Shown piece by piece: positions 32,386 through 40,023 of a stretch of DNA of 64,000 bases; the first letter of the stretch is position 1; the number at the start of each line of letters is the position of its first letter. The notes under the pieces are model-generated. The model was given only the letters and a program-made list of their open reading frames with translations. It did not search any database and was not told where the DNA came from. The stretch is from contig NZ_FTNQ01000001.1 of NCBI RefSeq assembly GCF_900156455.1, positions 930,001 through 994,000 of the forward strand, given 5' to 3'. Source of the stretch: Microbacterium sp. RURRCA19A. Its GTDB lineage: Bacteria > Actinomycetota > Actinomycetes > Actinomycetales > Microbacteriaceae. The translations under genes and the position numbers were made by a program.

Positions 32386-33753
32386 ATGGCCGAACCGATG
32401 TCGCGCGACCAGCGCGTGGTGCTCGCCGTCGCCGTGCTGGCATCCTTCGTGTCGTTCCTCGACGGCACCGTGGTGAACGTCGCCCTCCCCGCGATCTCGC
32501 GCGATCTGGGCGGCGGTCTGTCGACGCAGCAGTGGGTGGTGGATGCCTACCTCGTGACGCTCGGCGCGTTCATCCTCGTCGCCGGCTCCCTCAGCGACGT
32601 CCTGGGCCGCACCCTGGTTCTGCGGATCGGGCTGGTCGGGTTCGGCGTGACCTCGATCGCGATCGCCGCGGCCCCCACGGCCGAGTTCCTCATCGTCGCG
32701 CGGGCCCTCCAGGGGGTCGCGGGGGCGTTGCTCGTACCGAGTTCCCTCGCTCTGATCACATCGACCTTCCGCGGCCCGGCCCAGGCCCGGGCCATCGGCA
32801 TCTGGACCGGGGCGACCACCGTCGCGATGATCGCCGGTCCCCTCATCGGCGGCGTCTTCGTGGACACGCTCTCCTGGCGGTTGGTGTTCCTCGTCAACGT
32901 GCTGCCCATCGGCGCCACGCTGTGGCTCCTGGCCCGGTCGGGGCATGTGGACCACCGACGCGCCGGGGCGCGCGTCGACATCCTCGGTGCCGTGCTCTGC
33001 GCGGCGGGCCTCGGCGGAGTCGTGTTCGCCCTCATCGAGCAGCCGAACCTGGGGTGGGCGTCGCCGGTCATCTGGGGGCCGGGAGTGATCGGCATCCTGT
33101 CGTTCGCGGGCTTCCTCGTGCGCCAGCGCACGGCCCGCCAACCCATGATGCCGCTGGACCTGTTCCGCTCCCGCAACTTCTGGGCCGGCAATCTCACGAC
33201 CGTCTTCGTGTACGCGGCGCTGTCGCTGAACGGGTTCGTGGTCGGGGTCTACCTGCAGCAGGGGGCGGGCCTGCCCGCGACGCTCGCGGGCCTGGCCTCG
33301 CTGCCGAGCACGCTGCTGATGATCACGCTCAGCTCCCGGATGGGGGCCCTGGCGGGGCGGTACGGCCCCCGCCTGTTCATGACGCTCGGCCCCGTGGTGA
33401 TGGCGGCGGGCGCTCTCCTGCTGCTTTCGGTGCGGCCCGACTTCGACTATTGGACCCAGGTGCTCCCGGGGATCGTCGTGTTCGGACTGGGGCTGACCGC
33501 GACGGTGTCGCCGCTGACCGCCGCGGTGCTCGGCGCGATCGAGACGGAGCGCTCGGGGATCGCCTCCGCTGTCAACAACGCCGTCTCCCGTGTGGCGGGC
33601 CTCCTCGCGATCGCCGCGATCTCGGCGGTCGCCGGGGGCGCGCTCGACATCGACGGGTTCCACCGCGCCGCGGTGTTCACCGCCGTGCTGATGCTCCTCG
33701 GTGCCGCGGCCGCGTTCCTCGGCATCCGGAATCATCTGTCGCGGCGCGACTGA
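32386..33753 (+). CDS. MFS drug exporter, DHA2 (EmrB/QacA) family
   Basis: 455 residues with about 14 membrane helices. It shows the DHA2 start SFVSFLDGTVVNVALPAI with motif D1, the loop motif GSLSDVLGRTLVLRIG (motif A), and motif C in GPLIGGVFVDTLSWRLVFLVNV. Proton-driven export of drugs or lipophilic compounds is expected. ATG at 32386. No TetR or MarR regulator is adjacent. It converges on ribF with a 27 bp gap. Confidence 0.88.
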   Translation: MAEPMSRDQRVVLAVAVLASFVSFLDGTVVNVALPAISRDLGGGLSTQQWVVDAYLVTLGAFILVAGSLSDVLGRTLVLRIGLVGFGVTSIAIAAAPTAEFLIVARALQGVAGALLVPSSLALITSTFRGPAQARAIGIWTGATTVAMIAGPLIGGVFVDTLSWRLVFLVNVLPIGATLWLLARSGHVDHRRAGARVDILGAVLCAAGLGGVVFALIEQPNLGWASPVIWGPGVIGILSFAGFLVRQRTARQPMMPLDLFRSRNFWAGNLTTVFVYAALSLNGFVVGVYLQQGAGLPATLAGLASLPSTLLMITLSSRMGALAGRYGPRLFMTLGPVVMAAGALLLLSVRPDFDYWTQVLPGIVVFGLGLTATVSPLTAAVLGAIETERSGIASAVNNAVSRVAGLLAIAAISAVAGGALDIDGFHRAAVFTAVLMLLGAAAAFLGIRNHLSRRD

Positions 33754-33780
33754 GTCCGCATCCGCCTCGGTGGGAAGGCG

Positions 33781-34725
33781 TCAGCGCAGAATGCCGCGGA
33801 CCCGTTCGACGTCGTCGGCCATCTGCACCAGCAACGCGTCGATGCCGTCGAACGCCGCCATGCCGCGGACCCGCTCGACGAAACGCACCTCGACGTGATG
33901 CCCGTACAGATCGAGGTCGGTCTCGTCGAGCACGTACACCTCGACCTGCCGCGTGTGCACGTCGTCGAACGTGGGATTCGTCCCGATGCTGACCGCGGCC
34001 GGATAGCTGATCCGACGCGCGCCGTCCACGTCGATGAGCCACCCCGCGTACACGCCGTCGGCGGGCACGAAACCCTCGAGCTCGGGCGAGAGGTTCGCGG
34101 TCGGATACCCGAGCTCGCGACCGCGCTTGAGCCCGTGCACCACCTCGCCCCAGACCGAGGGGGCGCGGCCGAGCAGGCGCGCGGCGGTGGCGATGTCGCC
34201 CGCCGCGAGTGCCTCGCGGATCCACGTCGACGACACGCGCCGGTCGGCGTGGACGGCACGGACGTCGTCGACGACGTCGACACGGAAACCGTGCTCCTCC
34301 CCCATCCGCGCGAGCAGGTCCGGGTCGCCGGCACCGCCCGCGCCGAACCGGAAGTCGCGACCGACGAGGACGGTGCGCGCCGCGAGGGCGTCGACCAGCA
34401 CCTCGCGGACGAAGTCCTCCGCGGGCTGCGCGGCCCGAGTCTCATCGAAGGTCAGCAGCAGGGTGGCATCCACTCCCGCGCGGTCGAGCAGCTCGAGCTT
34501 CTGGTGCGGACCGATCACGTCCGGCGGGCACCGATCGGGCCGCAGGACGCTCAACGGATTGCGGTCGAAGGTCACGGCCACGACCTGAGCGCCGTCGGCC
34601 GCCTCCACGCGCGCGCGGTCGATGACGGCCCGATGGCCGGTGTGCACACCGTCGAACTTCCCGATCGCGACGACCGACGGGCCGAAGCCCGAGGGCACGT
34701 CGGCCGGGTCGCGGAAGACGATCAC
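33781..34725 (-). CDS. ribF: Bifunctional riboflavin kinase / FAD synthetase
   Basis: 314 residues. The N-terminal nucleotidyltransferase has VVAIGKFDGVHTGHRAVI (the GxFDGxHxGH motif) and VSSTWIREALAAGDI. The C-terminal flavokinase shows HGLKRGRELGYPTANL with the PTAN metal site and DGVYAGWLIDVDG. The enzyme converts riboflavin to FMN and then FAD. The GTG at 34725 overlaps the stop of the upstream membrane protein gene (GTGA), so ribF is the last gene of the coupled run truB / two membrane proteins / ribF. Full length. Confidence 0.94.
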   Translation of the reverse strand: MIVFRDPADVPSGFGPSVVAIGKFDGVHTGHRAVIDRARVEAADGAQVVAVTFDRNPLSVLRPDRCPPDVIGPHQKLELLDRAGVDATLLLTFDETRAAQPAEDFVREVLVDALAARTVLVGRDFRFGAGGAGDPDLLARMGEEHGFRVDVVDDVRAVHADRRVSSTWIREALAAGDIATAARLLGRAPSVWGEVVHGLKRGRELGYPTANLSPELEGFVPADGVYAGWLIDVDGARRISYPAAVSIGTNPTFDDVHTRQVEVYVLDETDLDLYGHHVEVRFVERVRGMAAFDGIDALLVQMADDVERVRGILR

Positions 34726-35141
34726 GGGGCGGTCCTGCGGTGCCGGATCAGCCACCACAGCCCGAGAAAGGGCAGGACCAGCGGGATGAACAGGTAGCCG
34801 ATGCCGTACACCGACCACACCGTCGGGTGCTGGAAGAGCGCGGGCAGGGCCAGGCTCAGGGTGCCGACGACGATCACGCCCACGAGCTCGAAACAGATCG
34901 CGATCCAGGCGACGCGGTACCAGGTCGCGCGCGACGAGAAGATCAGCGCGAGCGTGGCCAGGATGTAGACCACCGCGGCGAGGGCGGAGAGCGAGTAGGC
35001 GACGGGGGCGTCGTCGAACTCGCGGACGATCTGCACGAACGACCGGCCGGTGGCGGCGAGCGCCATGATGCCGTAGACGATCACGAGGACCCGGCCGATG
35101 CCGGTCATTCCGCGGGTGCGGGCGGGAGTGGTGGATGCCAT
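34722..35141 (-). CDS. Conserved membrane protein, four helices
   Basis: 139 residues with four hydrophobic segments (about residues 18-33, 50-68, 77-98 and 110-130) and a basic C-terminus LIRHRRTAP. I do not know a named family. It resembles small membrane proteins found next to ribF in Microbacteriaceae. Its stop overlaps the ribF GTG, so it is translationally coupled to FAD synthesis, but no functional motif links it to flavins. ATG at 35141. Confidence 0.75.
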   Translation of the reverse strand: MASTTPARTRGMTGIGRVLVIVYGIMALAATGRSFVQIVREFDDAPVAYSLSALAAVVYILATLALIFSSRATWYRVAWIAICFELVGVIVVGTLSLALPALFQHPTVWSVYGIGYLFIPLVLPFLGLWWLIRHRRTAP

Positions 35142-35186
35142 GACCTCCCCATCCTAGGCGGCCGGGCGCCGCGGCATCCGGTGCCC

Positions 35187-35555
35187 TCAGGCCACCTGCA
35201 CCGTCCAGATCACGTGCATGCGCCACACCATGACGGCGACGGCGAGGGCCGCGACCCCCATGATGACGGTGCTCCACCGACTGCGTTCGATGAGCGCCCA
35301 CGCCGCCCCCGCCGGCGGCAGGAGCGCGGCGGACACGAGATAGGTCCAGAACTCCAGCAGACTGCCCGTCGGCGGGTTCCCCGCGAAGGGCGAGGCGATG
35401 GCGATGACGATCTGCACGATCAGGAGCACCTCGATGAGGGCGAGCGCCCCGACGGTGACGTCGGACGGGCGGCGACCGGCCAGTCCCGCGACGACCGCGA
35501 TGAGTCCCGCCAGGACGGCGACCCCCACCTGCGTGAGTGTGAACCACAGGATCAT
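35187..35555 (-). CDS. Conserved membrane protein, four helices
   Basis: 122 residues, highly hydrophobic, with helices at about 6-27, 38-55, 68-86 and 94-118 and a short loop SPFAGNPPTGSLLEFW. No recognised domain. The ATG overlaps the truB stop codon (ATGA), so it is coupled to truB. The following gene, also a small membrane protein, is 45 bp downstream; the pair may form one membrane unit. No signature links them to tRNA modification. Confidence 0.75.
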   Translation of the reverse strand: MILWFTLTQVGVAVLAGLIAVVAGLAGRRPSDVTVGALALIEVLLIVQIVIAIASPFAGNPPTGSLLEFWTYLVSAALLPPAGAAWALIERSRWSTVIMGVAALAVAVMVWRMHVIWTVQVA

Positions 35556-36445
35556 CCCGCGACCTCCTCGGGCATGTTCATGACGCTCTTGAGCTGAGTA
35601 CCGCGGCGCTCGACGATCCCCACCAGACGCCCGTCGGGATCGATCGCGGCGGCGCGCTCCCCCGTCAGCCGACCGCCGCCGTCGATGCGCTTGCCGTGGC
35701 GCAGGTCGCGGGACTCCTCTGCGCCGACCGCGAGGGCGCCGACGACCGCGGCCGCGGCGGTCGCCGGTTTCACGAGCACGGTCTCGGCGATGGCATCGAC
35801 GGATACCGCGGCGGCGACGTCGAACGCCCCGATGCGGGTCCGGCGGAGAGCGGTCAGGTGACCGCCGACCCCGAGCGCGGCGCCGAGGTCACGGGCGAGC
35901 GCCCGGATGTAGGTGCCGCTCGAGCAGTCCACGACGACGTCGAGCGCGATCGTCGCCGCCTCCCGGCGCACGGCCCGGACCTCGAAACGCGACACCGTCA
36001 CGCGGCGGGCCTTCAGTTCCACCGACTCGCCCGCCCTGGCGAGGTCGTACGCCCGGCGCCCGTGCACCTTGATCGCCGAGACCGTGCTCGGCACCTGGTC
36101 GATCTCGCCGCTCAGGTCGGCGATCCCGGCGGCGATCGCCGCATCGGTCACGGCGGCGACGGTCGTGGCATCCGCCCGGGCCGTCTCCTCACCGTCGGCG
36201 TCGTCGCTGTCGGTCGAGATCCCGAGCAGCACGGTCGCCTCGTACGTCTTGTCGGCGCCGACGATGTAAGTCAGCAGCCTCGTCGCCCCCTCGACACCCA
36301 GGACGAGCAGTCCCGTCGCCATCGGGTCGAGCGTGCCCGCGTGGCCGATCTTGCGGGTGTCCAGGGCGCGACGCGCGCGCGCCACGACGTCATGGCTGGT
36401 GATGCCTCCGGGCTTGTCGACGAGGAGGATGCCGGGGCGTGCCAT
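35552..36445 (-). CDS. truB: tRNA pseudouridine-55 synthase TruB
   Basis: 297 residues. The N-terminus GILLVDKPGGITSHDVV and the catalytic motif GHAGTLDPMATGLLVL (Asp nucleophile) are intact; VKVHGRRAYDLAR-type and GTYIRALARDLG motifs follow. The enzyme isomerises U55 in the tRNA T-loop. The ATG at 36445 overlaps the stop of the upstream uridine-kinase-like gene (TGATG). It is separated here from its usual partner rbfA by mutY and a CPBP protease gene. Acidic insertions near residues 85-100 lengthen it slightly. Confidence 0.95.
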   Translation of the reverse strand: MARPGILLVDKPGGITSHDVVARARRALDTRKIGHAGTLDPMATGLLVLGVEGATRLLTYIVGADKTYEATVLLGISTDSDDADGEETARADATTVAAVTDAAIAAGIADLSGEIDQVPSTVSAIKVHGRRAYDLARAGESVELKARRVTVSRFEVRAVRREAATIALDVVVDCSSGTYIRALARDLGAALGVGGHLTALRRTRIGAFDVAAAVSVDAIAETVLVKPATAAAAVVGALAVGAEESRDLRHGKRIDGGGRLTGERAAAIDPDGRLVGIVERRGTQLKSVMNMPEEVAG

Positions 36446-36948
36446 CAGCAGAAGTCGCCGAACACCTGCACGGGGTGCGCGGGGTCGGAGTTCTCGACGA
36501 TGACCGAGGCGGCCGCCTTCGGGCGTGCCTCGCGGAGGTAGCGCTTCTCGGCATCCGGGAGCTCCGGACGCGGGGCGCCGAACGGCGGGTTCGCCTCGAG
36601 CCACACCGACCAGTTCCAGAGGCCCCGCAGGCACGCGGCGTGGAGGAAGCGGCCGTCGACGACGAGGACCGCGCGATCGGGTGCGACGTCGCCGTTGCCG
36701 AACGGCTCGCCGGCACGGAACGGGGCGACCAGCATCTCGCGGACGTCGCCCGCGTCGTCGGCGAGCGTCGCACGGAAGACGGCCGTGCCGTCTTCGCCGA
36801 CCGCCGCGGCGAAACCGTCCGCGAAGGCCGTGGCGGCAGCGGCATCCAGCGCGTCGATCGCCACGACGAGACGTCCGTTGCCCGCGTTCTGACGCATCAG
36901 GTCGCGGAGGCTCCGCTGCACGGTCTCCACGGGGTTCTCGCTCGACAT
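36445..36948 (-). CDS. Uridine-kinase-like protein with degenerate P-loop (probable pseudoenzyme)
   Basis: 167 residues. The chain aligns by eye with actinobacterial uridine kinase-like P-loop NTPases: VVAIDALDAAAATAFADGF corresponds to the usual strand-1/Walker A region, but the GxxGxGKT motif is replaced by ALDAAAAT, without Gly or Lys. Later parts are kept: VLVVDGRFLHAACLRGLWNWS (Walker-B-like Asp) and VIVENSDPAHPVQVFGDF. The segment between is shorter than in active kinases. It is thus unlikely to bind ATP in the usual way. Coupled to truB by a TGATG overlap. Family assignment from memory, moderately sure. Confidence 0.6.
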   Translation of the reverse strand: MSSENPVETVQRSLRDLMRQNAGNGRLVVAIDALDAAAATAFADGFAAAVGEDGTAVFRATLADDAGDVREMLVAPFRAGEPFGNGDVAPDRAVLVVDGRFLHAACLRGLWNWSVWLEANPPFGAPRPELPDAEKRYLREARPKAAASVIVENSDPAHPVQVFGDFC

Positions 36949-37018
36949 ACCTCCAGCCTAGGTCGCGCCCGGCCCGCGCACGCTTTCACCCGGCGCACCG
37001 CCCCCGCACGCTTCCCAC

Positions 37019-37085
37019 CGATAAACGCGATCGGCGACGAGACACGGCGGGAGAACCCGTGTCTGGCCGTGGATTGCGTTTATCG
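37019..37085. repeat. Palindromic repeat family P1, copy 4 (67 bp)
   Basis: Outer stem CGATAAACGC/GCGTTTATCG as in copies 2 and 3, inner stem CGAGACACGG/CCGTGTCTGG. It lies between divergently transcribed genes (the kinase-like gene and mutY), so it is not simply a terminator. Confidence 0.95.
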
Positions 37086-37168
37086 GGTGACGCCGCGGCA
37101 CCGACCTACCGGGTGGGGCGCTAGGCGGAGTCGGCGCGGGTGGGCGCGAGGACTCGTAGGGTGGAGGG

Positions 37169-38035
37169 ATGCCAGGGATCGCCGCGCCGCTCATCGCGTG
37201 GTACCGCGGCAACGCGCGGGATCTCCCCTGGCGGCGGCCCGGCTTCGGCGCCTGGGGCACCCTCGTCAGCGAGTTCATGCTGCAGCAGACCCCCGTCGCG
37301 CGGGTCATCCCGCACCTGGAGGCATGGCTGGGGAGGTGGCCGACCCCGGCGGACCTCGCCGCTGCCGGCCCCGCGGAGGCCGTCACGCAGTGGGCGAACC
37401 TGGGGTACCCGCGGCGTGCCCTCTGGCTGCACCGCGCCGCCGTCGAGATCCGCGACCGCCATGGCGGGATCGTGCCGCGCGACGTCCACGCCCTGCTCGC
37501 ACTCACCGGCATCGGCGACTACACGGCCCGCGCCGTGGCCGTGTTCGCCTACGGTGACCGGCATCCCGTGGTCGACACCAACACCCGGCGCGTGCTCGCC
37601 CGGGTCGTGGACGGTGCCGCCCAGCCCGGACCGCCCGGCAAGGCGGACCTCGCCCGCATGGCGGCGGAGCTCCCCGCCGACATCGACGAGGCGGCGATCG
37701 TGAACGCGGCGGCGATGGAGCTCGGAGCGATCGTGTGCACGGCCCGCGCGCCCCGGTGCGACGTCTGCCCGCTCGCCGCGCAGTGCGCGTGGCGCGCGGC
37801 CGGATACCCGGCGTCCGAGGACCGACGACGGCGTCAGGCGAAGTACGAGGGCAGTGACCGCCAGGCGCGCGGAGCCGTCCTGAAGGTGCTGCGCGATGCG
37901 GCTCCCGCCGGCGTTCGTCTCGACGACGTGGTGCCCGACTGGCCCGACGCCGGCCAGCGCGACCGCGCCATCGACTCGCTGATCGCCGATGGGCTGGCGG
38001 AGGCCGACGGCGGAGCGCTCTTCCTCCCCCGCTGA
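37169..38035 (+). CDS. mutY: A/G-specific adenine DNA glycosylase
   Basis: 288 residues. Catalytic Glu35 is in SEFMLQQTPVARV, and the helix-hairpin-helix LTGIGDYTARAV precedes catalytic Asp136 in VVDTNTRRV. The [4Fe-4S] cluster cysteines C190-C197-C200-C206 show the C-x6-C-x2-C-x5-C pattern. It removes adenine mispaired with 8-oxoguanine. The C-terminal 8-oxoG-recognition domain is shortened, as usual in actinobacteria. The ATG at 37169 directly follows GGAGGG with almost no spacer. Divergent from the kinase-like/truB group; a possible hairpin follows. Confidence 0.92.
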   Translation: MPGIAAPLIAWYRGNARDLPWRRPGFGAWGTLVSEFMLQQTPVARVIPHLEAWLGRWPTPADLAAAGPAEAVTQWANLGYPRRALWLHRAAVEIRDRHGGIVPRDVHALLALTGIGDYTARAVAVFAYGDRHPVVDTNTRRVLARVVDGAAQPGPPGKADLARMAAELPADIDEAAIVNAAAMELGAIVCTARAPRCDVCPLAAQCAWRAAGYPASEDRRRRQAKYEGSDRQARGAVLKVLRDAAPAGVRLDDVVPDWPDAGQRDRAIDSLIADGLAEADGGALFLPR

Positions 38036-38073
38036 CCGCGCGCGGGCGTACCGTCTCGCGGAGTGCATCGCCG

Positions 38074-38107
38074 ACACGCCGCCACACGATCGATGCGGAC
38101 GGCGTGT
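38074..38107 (+). terminator. Possible mutY terminator
   Basis: ACACGCCG ... CGGCGTGT, 8 bp arms with an 18-base loop, 39 bp after the stop codon. The stem is short relative to others in the window, so support is modest. Confidence 0.35.
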
Positions 38108-38152
38108 GGGCCGCGATCTCCGCGGGACGGCACGCCCGCGATCACCCCGTCA

Positions 38153-39139
38153 TCACGACGGGGAGGGCAGGGAAGGAGACGGGTCGACCCGGACGGGATC
38201 GGGTGCGAGCCGCGCGTCGAGCCGATCGGCGCGGAACTGTCCCGTCAGGACCAGGATCACGACCACCGCGGCGAACACGCCCCACATCACGATCCCCAGC
38301 GGACCGGCGATCACCGGGGAGGGTGTGGCGGAGCCGGCCGCGATGACGAGGGCGCCGAGTCCCGCGGAGGCGTTGAACGCGCCGTGGGCGAACACCGCGG
38401 GCCAGACGGATGCCGTGCGCAGCCGAGTCCAGCCGAGCAGGATGCCGAAGAAGACGCACGCCATGATCATCAGCAGCACGCCCAACGCGTTGGGCTCGAG
38501 GAAGTTGTACCCCAGCAGGATCAACGGCGCGTGCCACAGCCCCCAGAACGCACCGGAGAGCAGAAGCGCGGGCCACACCCCCAGCGGGCGGAGGGCGGGC
38601 AGCAGGAAGCCGCGCCAGCCGAGCTCCTCGCCGAACGCGAAGGGCGCGTTGATGAGCGCCCCGATCGGGATGGTGGCCAGTTGCACCGCGGCGAGCAGCG
38701 CCACCGGCGGGAGCGGGGTCCCCGCCGGGACCGCCGCCTCGAGGGTCTCGCGGAAGCCGGAGAATCCGACCAGGTCGAATGTCGCGACACCGAGCGCCGC
38801 CACGACCGCGAGGCCCACCGCCACCAGGAGCGGGGCCGCGATGATGACGGCCACGCACGTCCAGACGGTGCGGGCAGCCGGCCGGAGCGGCCACATGCCC
38901 AGCTCGCGGAGCACGACCCGCGCACCGCGCCGCCCCCGCGTGCGCCGCTGGACCTGGAGGGCTGCGAGGACACCGAGCGTCGGGGTGAACATCATGGCGG
39001 CGGCGAAGAGGCCGAGGAACGGATCGGCCAGCCCCGATCCCCGCAGCCACAGCGGCAGCGCGACGAGCCAGGACAGCGCGACGGAGGTGACGGCGAAGAC
39101 GCCGATGGCGATCCAGTCCGGGCGAGACGAAGCGGTCAT
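38153..39139 (-). CDS. CPBP family (CAAX/ABI) intramembrane metalloprotease
   Basis: 328 residues with about eight membrane helices. The family motifs are visible: EELGWRGFLLP (EExxxR) in one helix, FWGLWHAPLIL (FxxxH) in the next and HGAFNASAGLG in the last (HxxxN-like). Bacterial members have roles in bacteriocin self-immunity, membrane protein processing or lipid-linked peptides; none is evident here. Isolated minus-strand gene between mutY and rbfA. ATG at 39139. Confidence 0.85.
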   Translation of the reverse strand: MTASSRPDWIAIGVFAVTSVALSWLVALPLWLRGSGLADPFLGLFAAAMMFTPTLGVLAALQVQRRTRGRRGARVVLRELGMWPLRPAARTVWTCVAVIIAAPLLVAVGLAVVAALGVATFDLVGFSGFRETLEAAVPAGTPLPPVALLAAVQLATIPIGALINAPFAFGEELGWRGFLLPALRPLGVWPALLLSGAFWGLWHAPLILLGYNFLEPNALGVLLMIMACVFFGILLGWTRLRTASVWPAVFAHGAFNASAGLGALVIAAGSATPSPVIAGPLGIVMWGVFAAVVVILVLTGQFRADRLDARLAPDPVRVDPSPSLPSPS

Positions 39140-39322
39140 GCGCCGAGCCTACGAACGAGGGGATGCCACCACCTCCCCCGCGCGAGGGAGAGACGCACCT
39201 CCGCCCCCGGACGGACGCCGCGGGTCCGCGCTGCGGACTCTCCCGGCGACACGCCGATCGAACCCTCAGACGCCCGGCGTGTCGTGCGTGGACTCCGCAC
39301 GACGGTGCGCCGGAGACGACGA

Positions 39323-39352
39323 ACGGCCGGAGCCCGAGGGGCATCCGGCCGT
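39323..39352 (-). terminator. Terminator after rbfA
   Basis: ACGGCCGGA ... TCCGGCCGT imperfect GC hairpin, 15 bp beyond the rbfA stop; likely end of the nusA-infB-rbfA transcript. Confidence 0.6.
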
Positions 39353-39366
39353 CACCGAGGTCGGCG

Positions 39367-39825
39367 TCAGCCGCGCTCGTCGTCCTCGCCGTCGTCGTCC
39401 TCATCGAACTCGCGCGGCTTGACGTACGGGTCGGCCTCGCCGGCGTACGACGCGCTCGCGGCGAGTCCCGCGACCGACTCGTCGCGTTCGCGCGCTTCGC
39501 GCAGCAGCGCCGAGATGTGGTCGGCGTTCTCGGGGATGGCGTCGAGGATGAACTCCAGCGTCGGAGTCAACCGGGTGTTGAGGTTCTTCCCCACTTCACT
39601 GCGCAGCATTCCCGTGGCCGACTTCAGCGCCGCGACCGTGTCGGCCCGGTGCGCTTCGTCACCCATCACGGTGTAGAACACCGACGCGTGCTGCAGGTCG
39701 CCGGTCACGCGCACGTCGGTGATCGTGACGAATCCGAGCCGCGGGTCGCGCAGCCCTTTTTCGAGGCGCTCCGCGAGGACCACCCGAATGCGGTCCGCCA
39801 CGCGAGCCTGTCGTTCCCCTGCCAC
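39367..39825 (-). CDS. rbfA: 30S ribosome-binding factor RbfA
   Basis: 152 residues. The KH-like core has ARVADRIRVVLAERLEKGL, DPRLGFVTITDVRVTGDLQHASVFYTVMG and LRTRLTPTLEF-type (here NTRLTPTLEFILD). It assists 16S rRNA 5'-end maturation and cold adaptation. The GTG at 39825 has AAGGAG about 7 bases upstream; longer readings would add a non-homologous leader derived from the P3 palindrome. The C-terminal tail is very acidic (EFDEDDDGEDDE). Downstream of infB but separated from it by the P3 hairpin. Confidence 0.93.
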   Translation of the reverse strand: MAGERQARVADRIRVVLAERLEKGLRDPRLGFVTITDVRVTGDLQHASVFYTVMGDEAHRADTVAALKSATGMLRSEVGKNLNTRLTPTLEFILDAIPENADHISALLREARERDESVAGLAASASYAGEADPYVKPREFDEDDDGEDDERG

Positions 39826-39908
39826 TGCCTTCTCCTTCTTCCGTACCGCCGCGGATGACGCAGCGGGTGGGCGTCCCGTCGAGGATGCCGCCCCCAGCGT
39901 AGGCCGGA

Positions 39909-39972
39909 GGGGTGTGCATCTCCGAGAGCATCGGGGTAGGGGCCCCGCTCTGCTCTCGGAGATGCACACCCC
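39909..39972. repeat. Palindrome P3 (64 bp) between infB and rbfA
   Basis: Arms of 22 bp, perfect: GGGGTGTGCATCTCCGAGAG... with its exact complement, and a 20-base GC-rich loop. Only one copy in the window, but its size and position match families P1 and P2. It may attenuate transcription between infB and rbfA. Confidence 0.9.
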
Positions 39973-40023
39973 GCAGGCCGAAGCGGGAGCCGCGTCCGAA
40001 GACGCGACCCCCGCCCGATGTGA

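Noticed and set aside
37086..37168. P1 copy 4 as a transcription terminator
   Set aside because: It lies between two divergent gene starts, where no transcript should end.
39826..39969. Longer rbfA start within the P3 palindrome
   Set aside because: The added residues come from the hairpin and are not RbfA-like; the GTG at 39825 has a good Shine-Dalgarno sequence.
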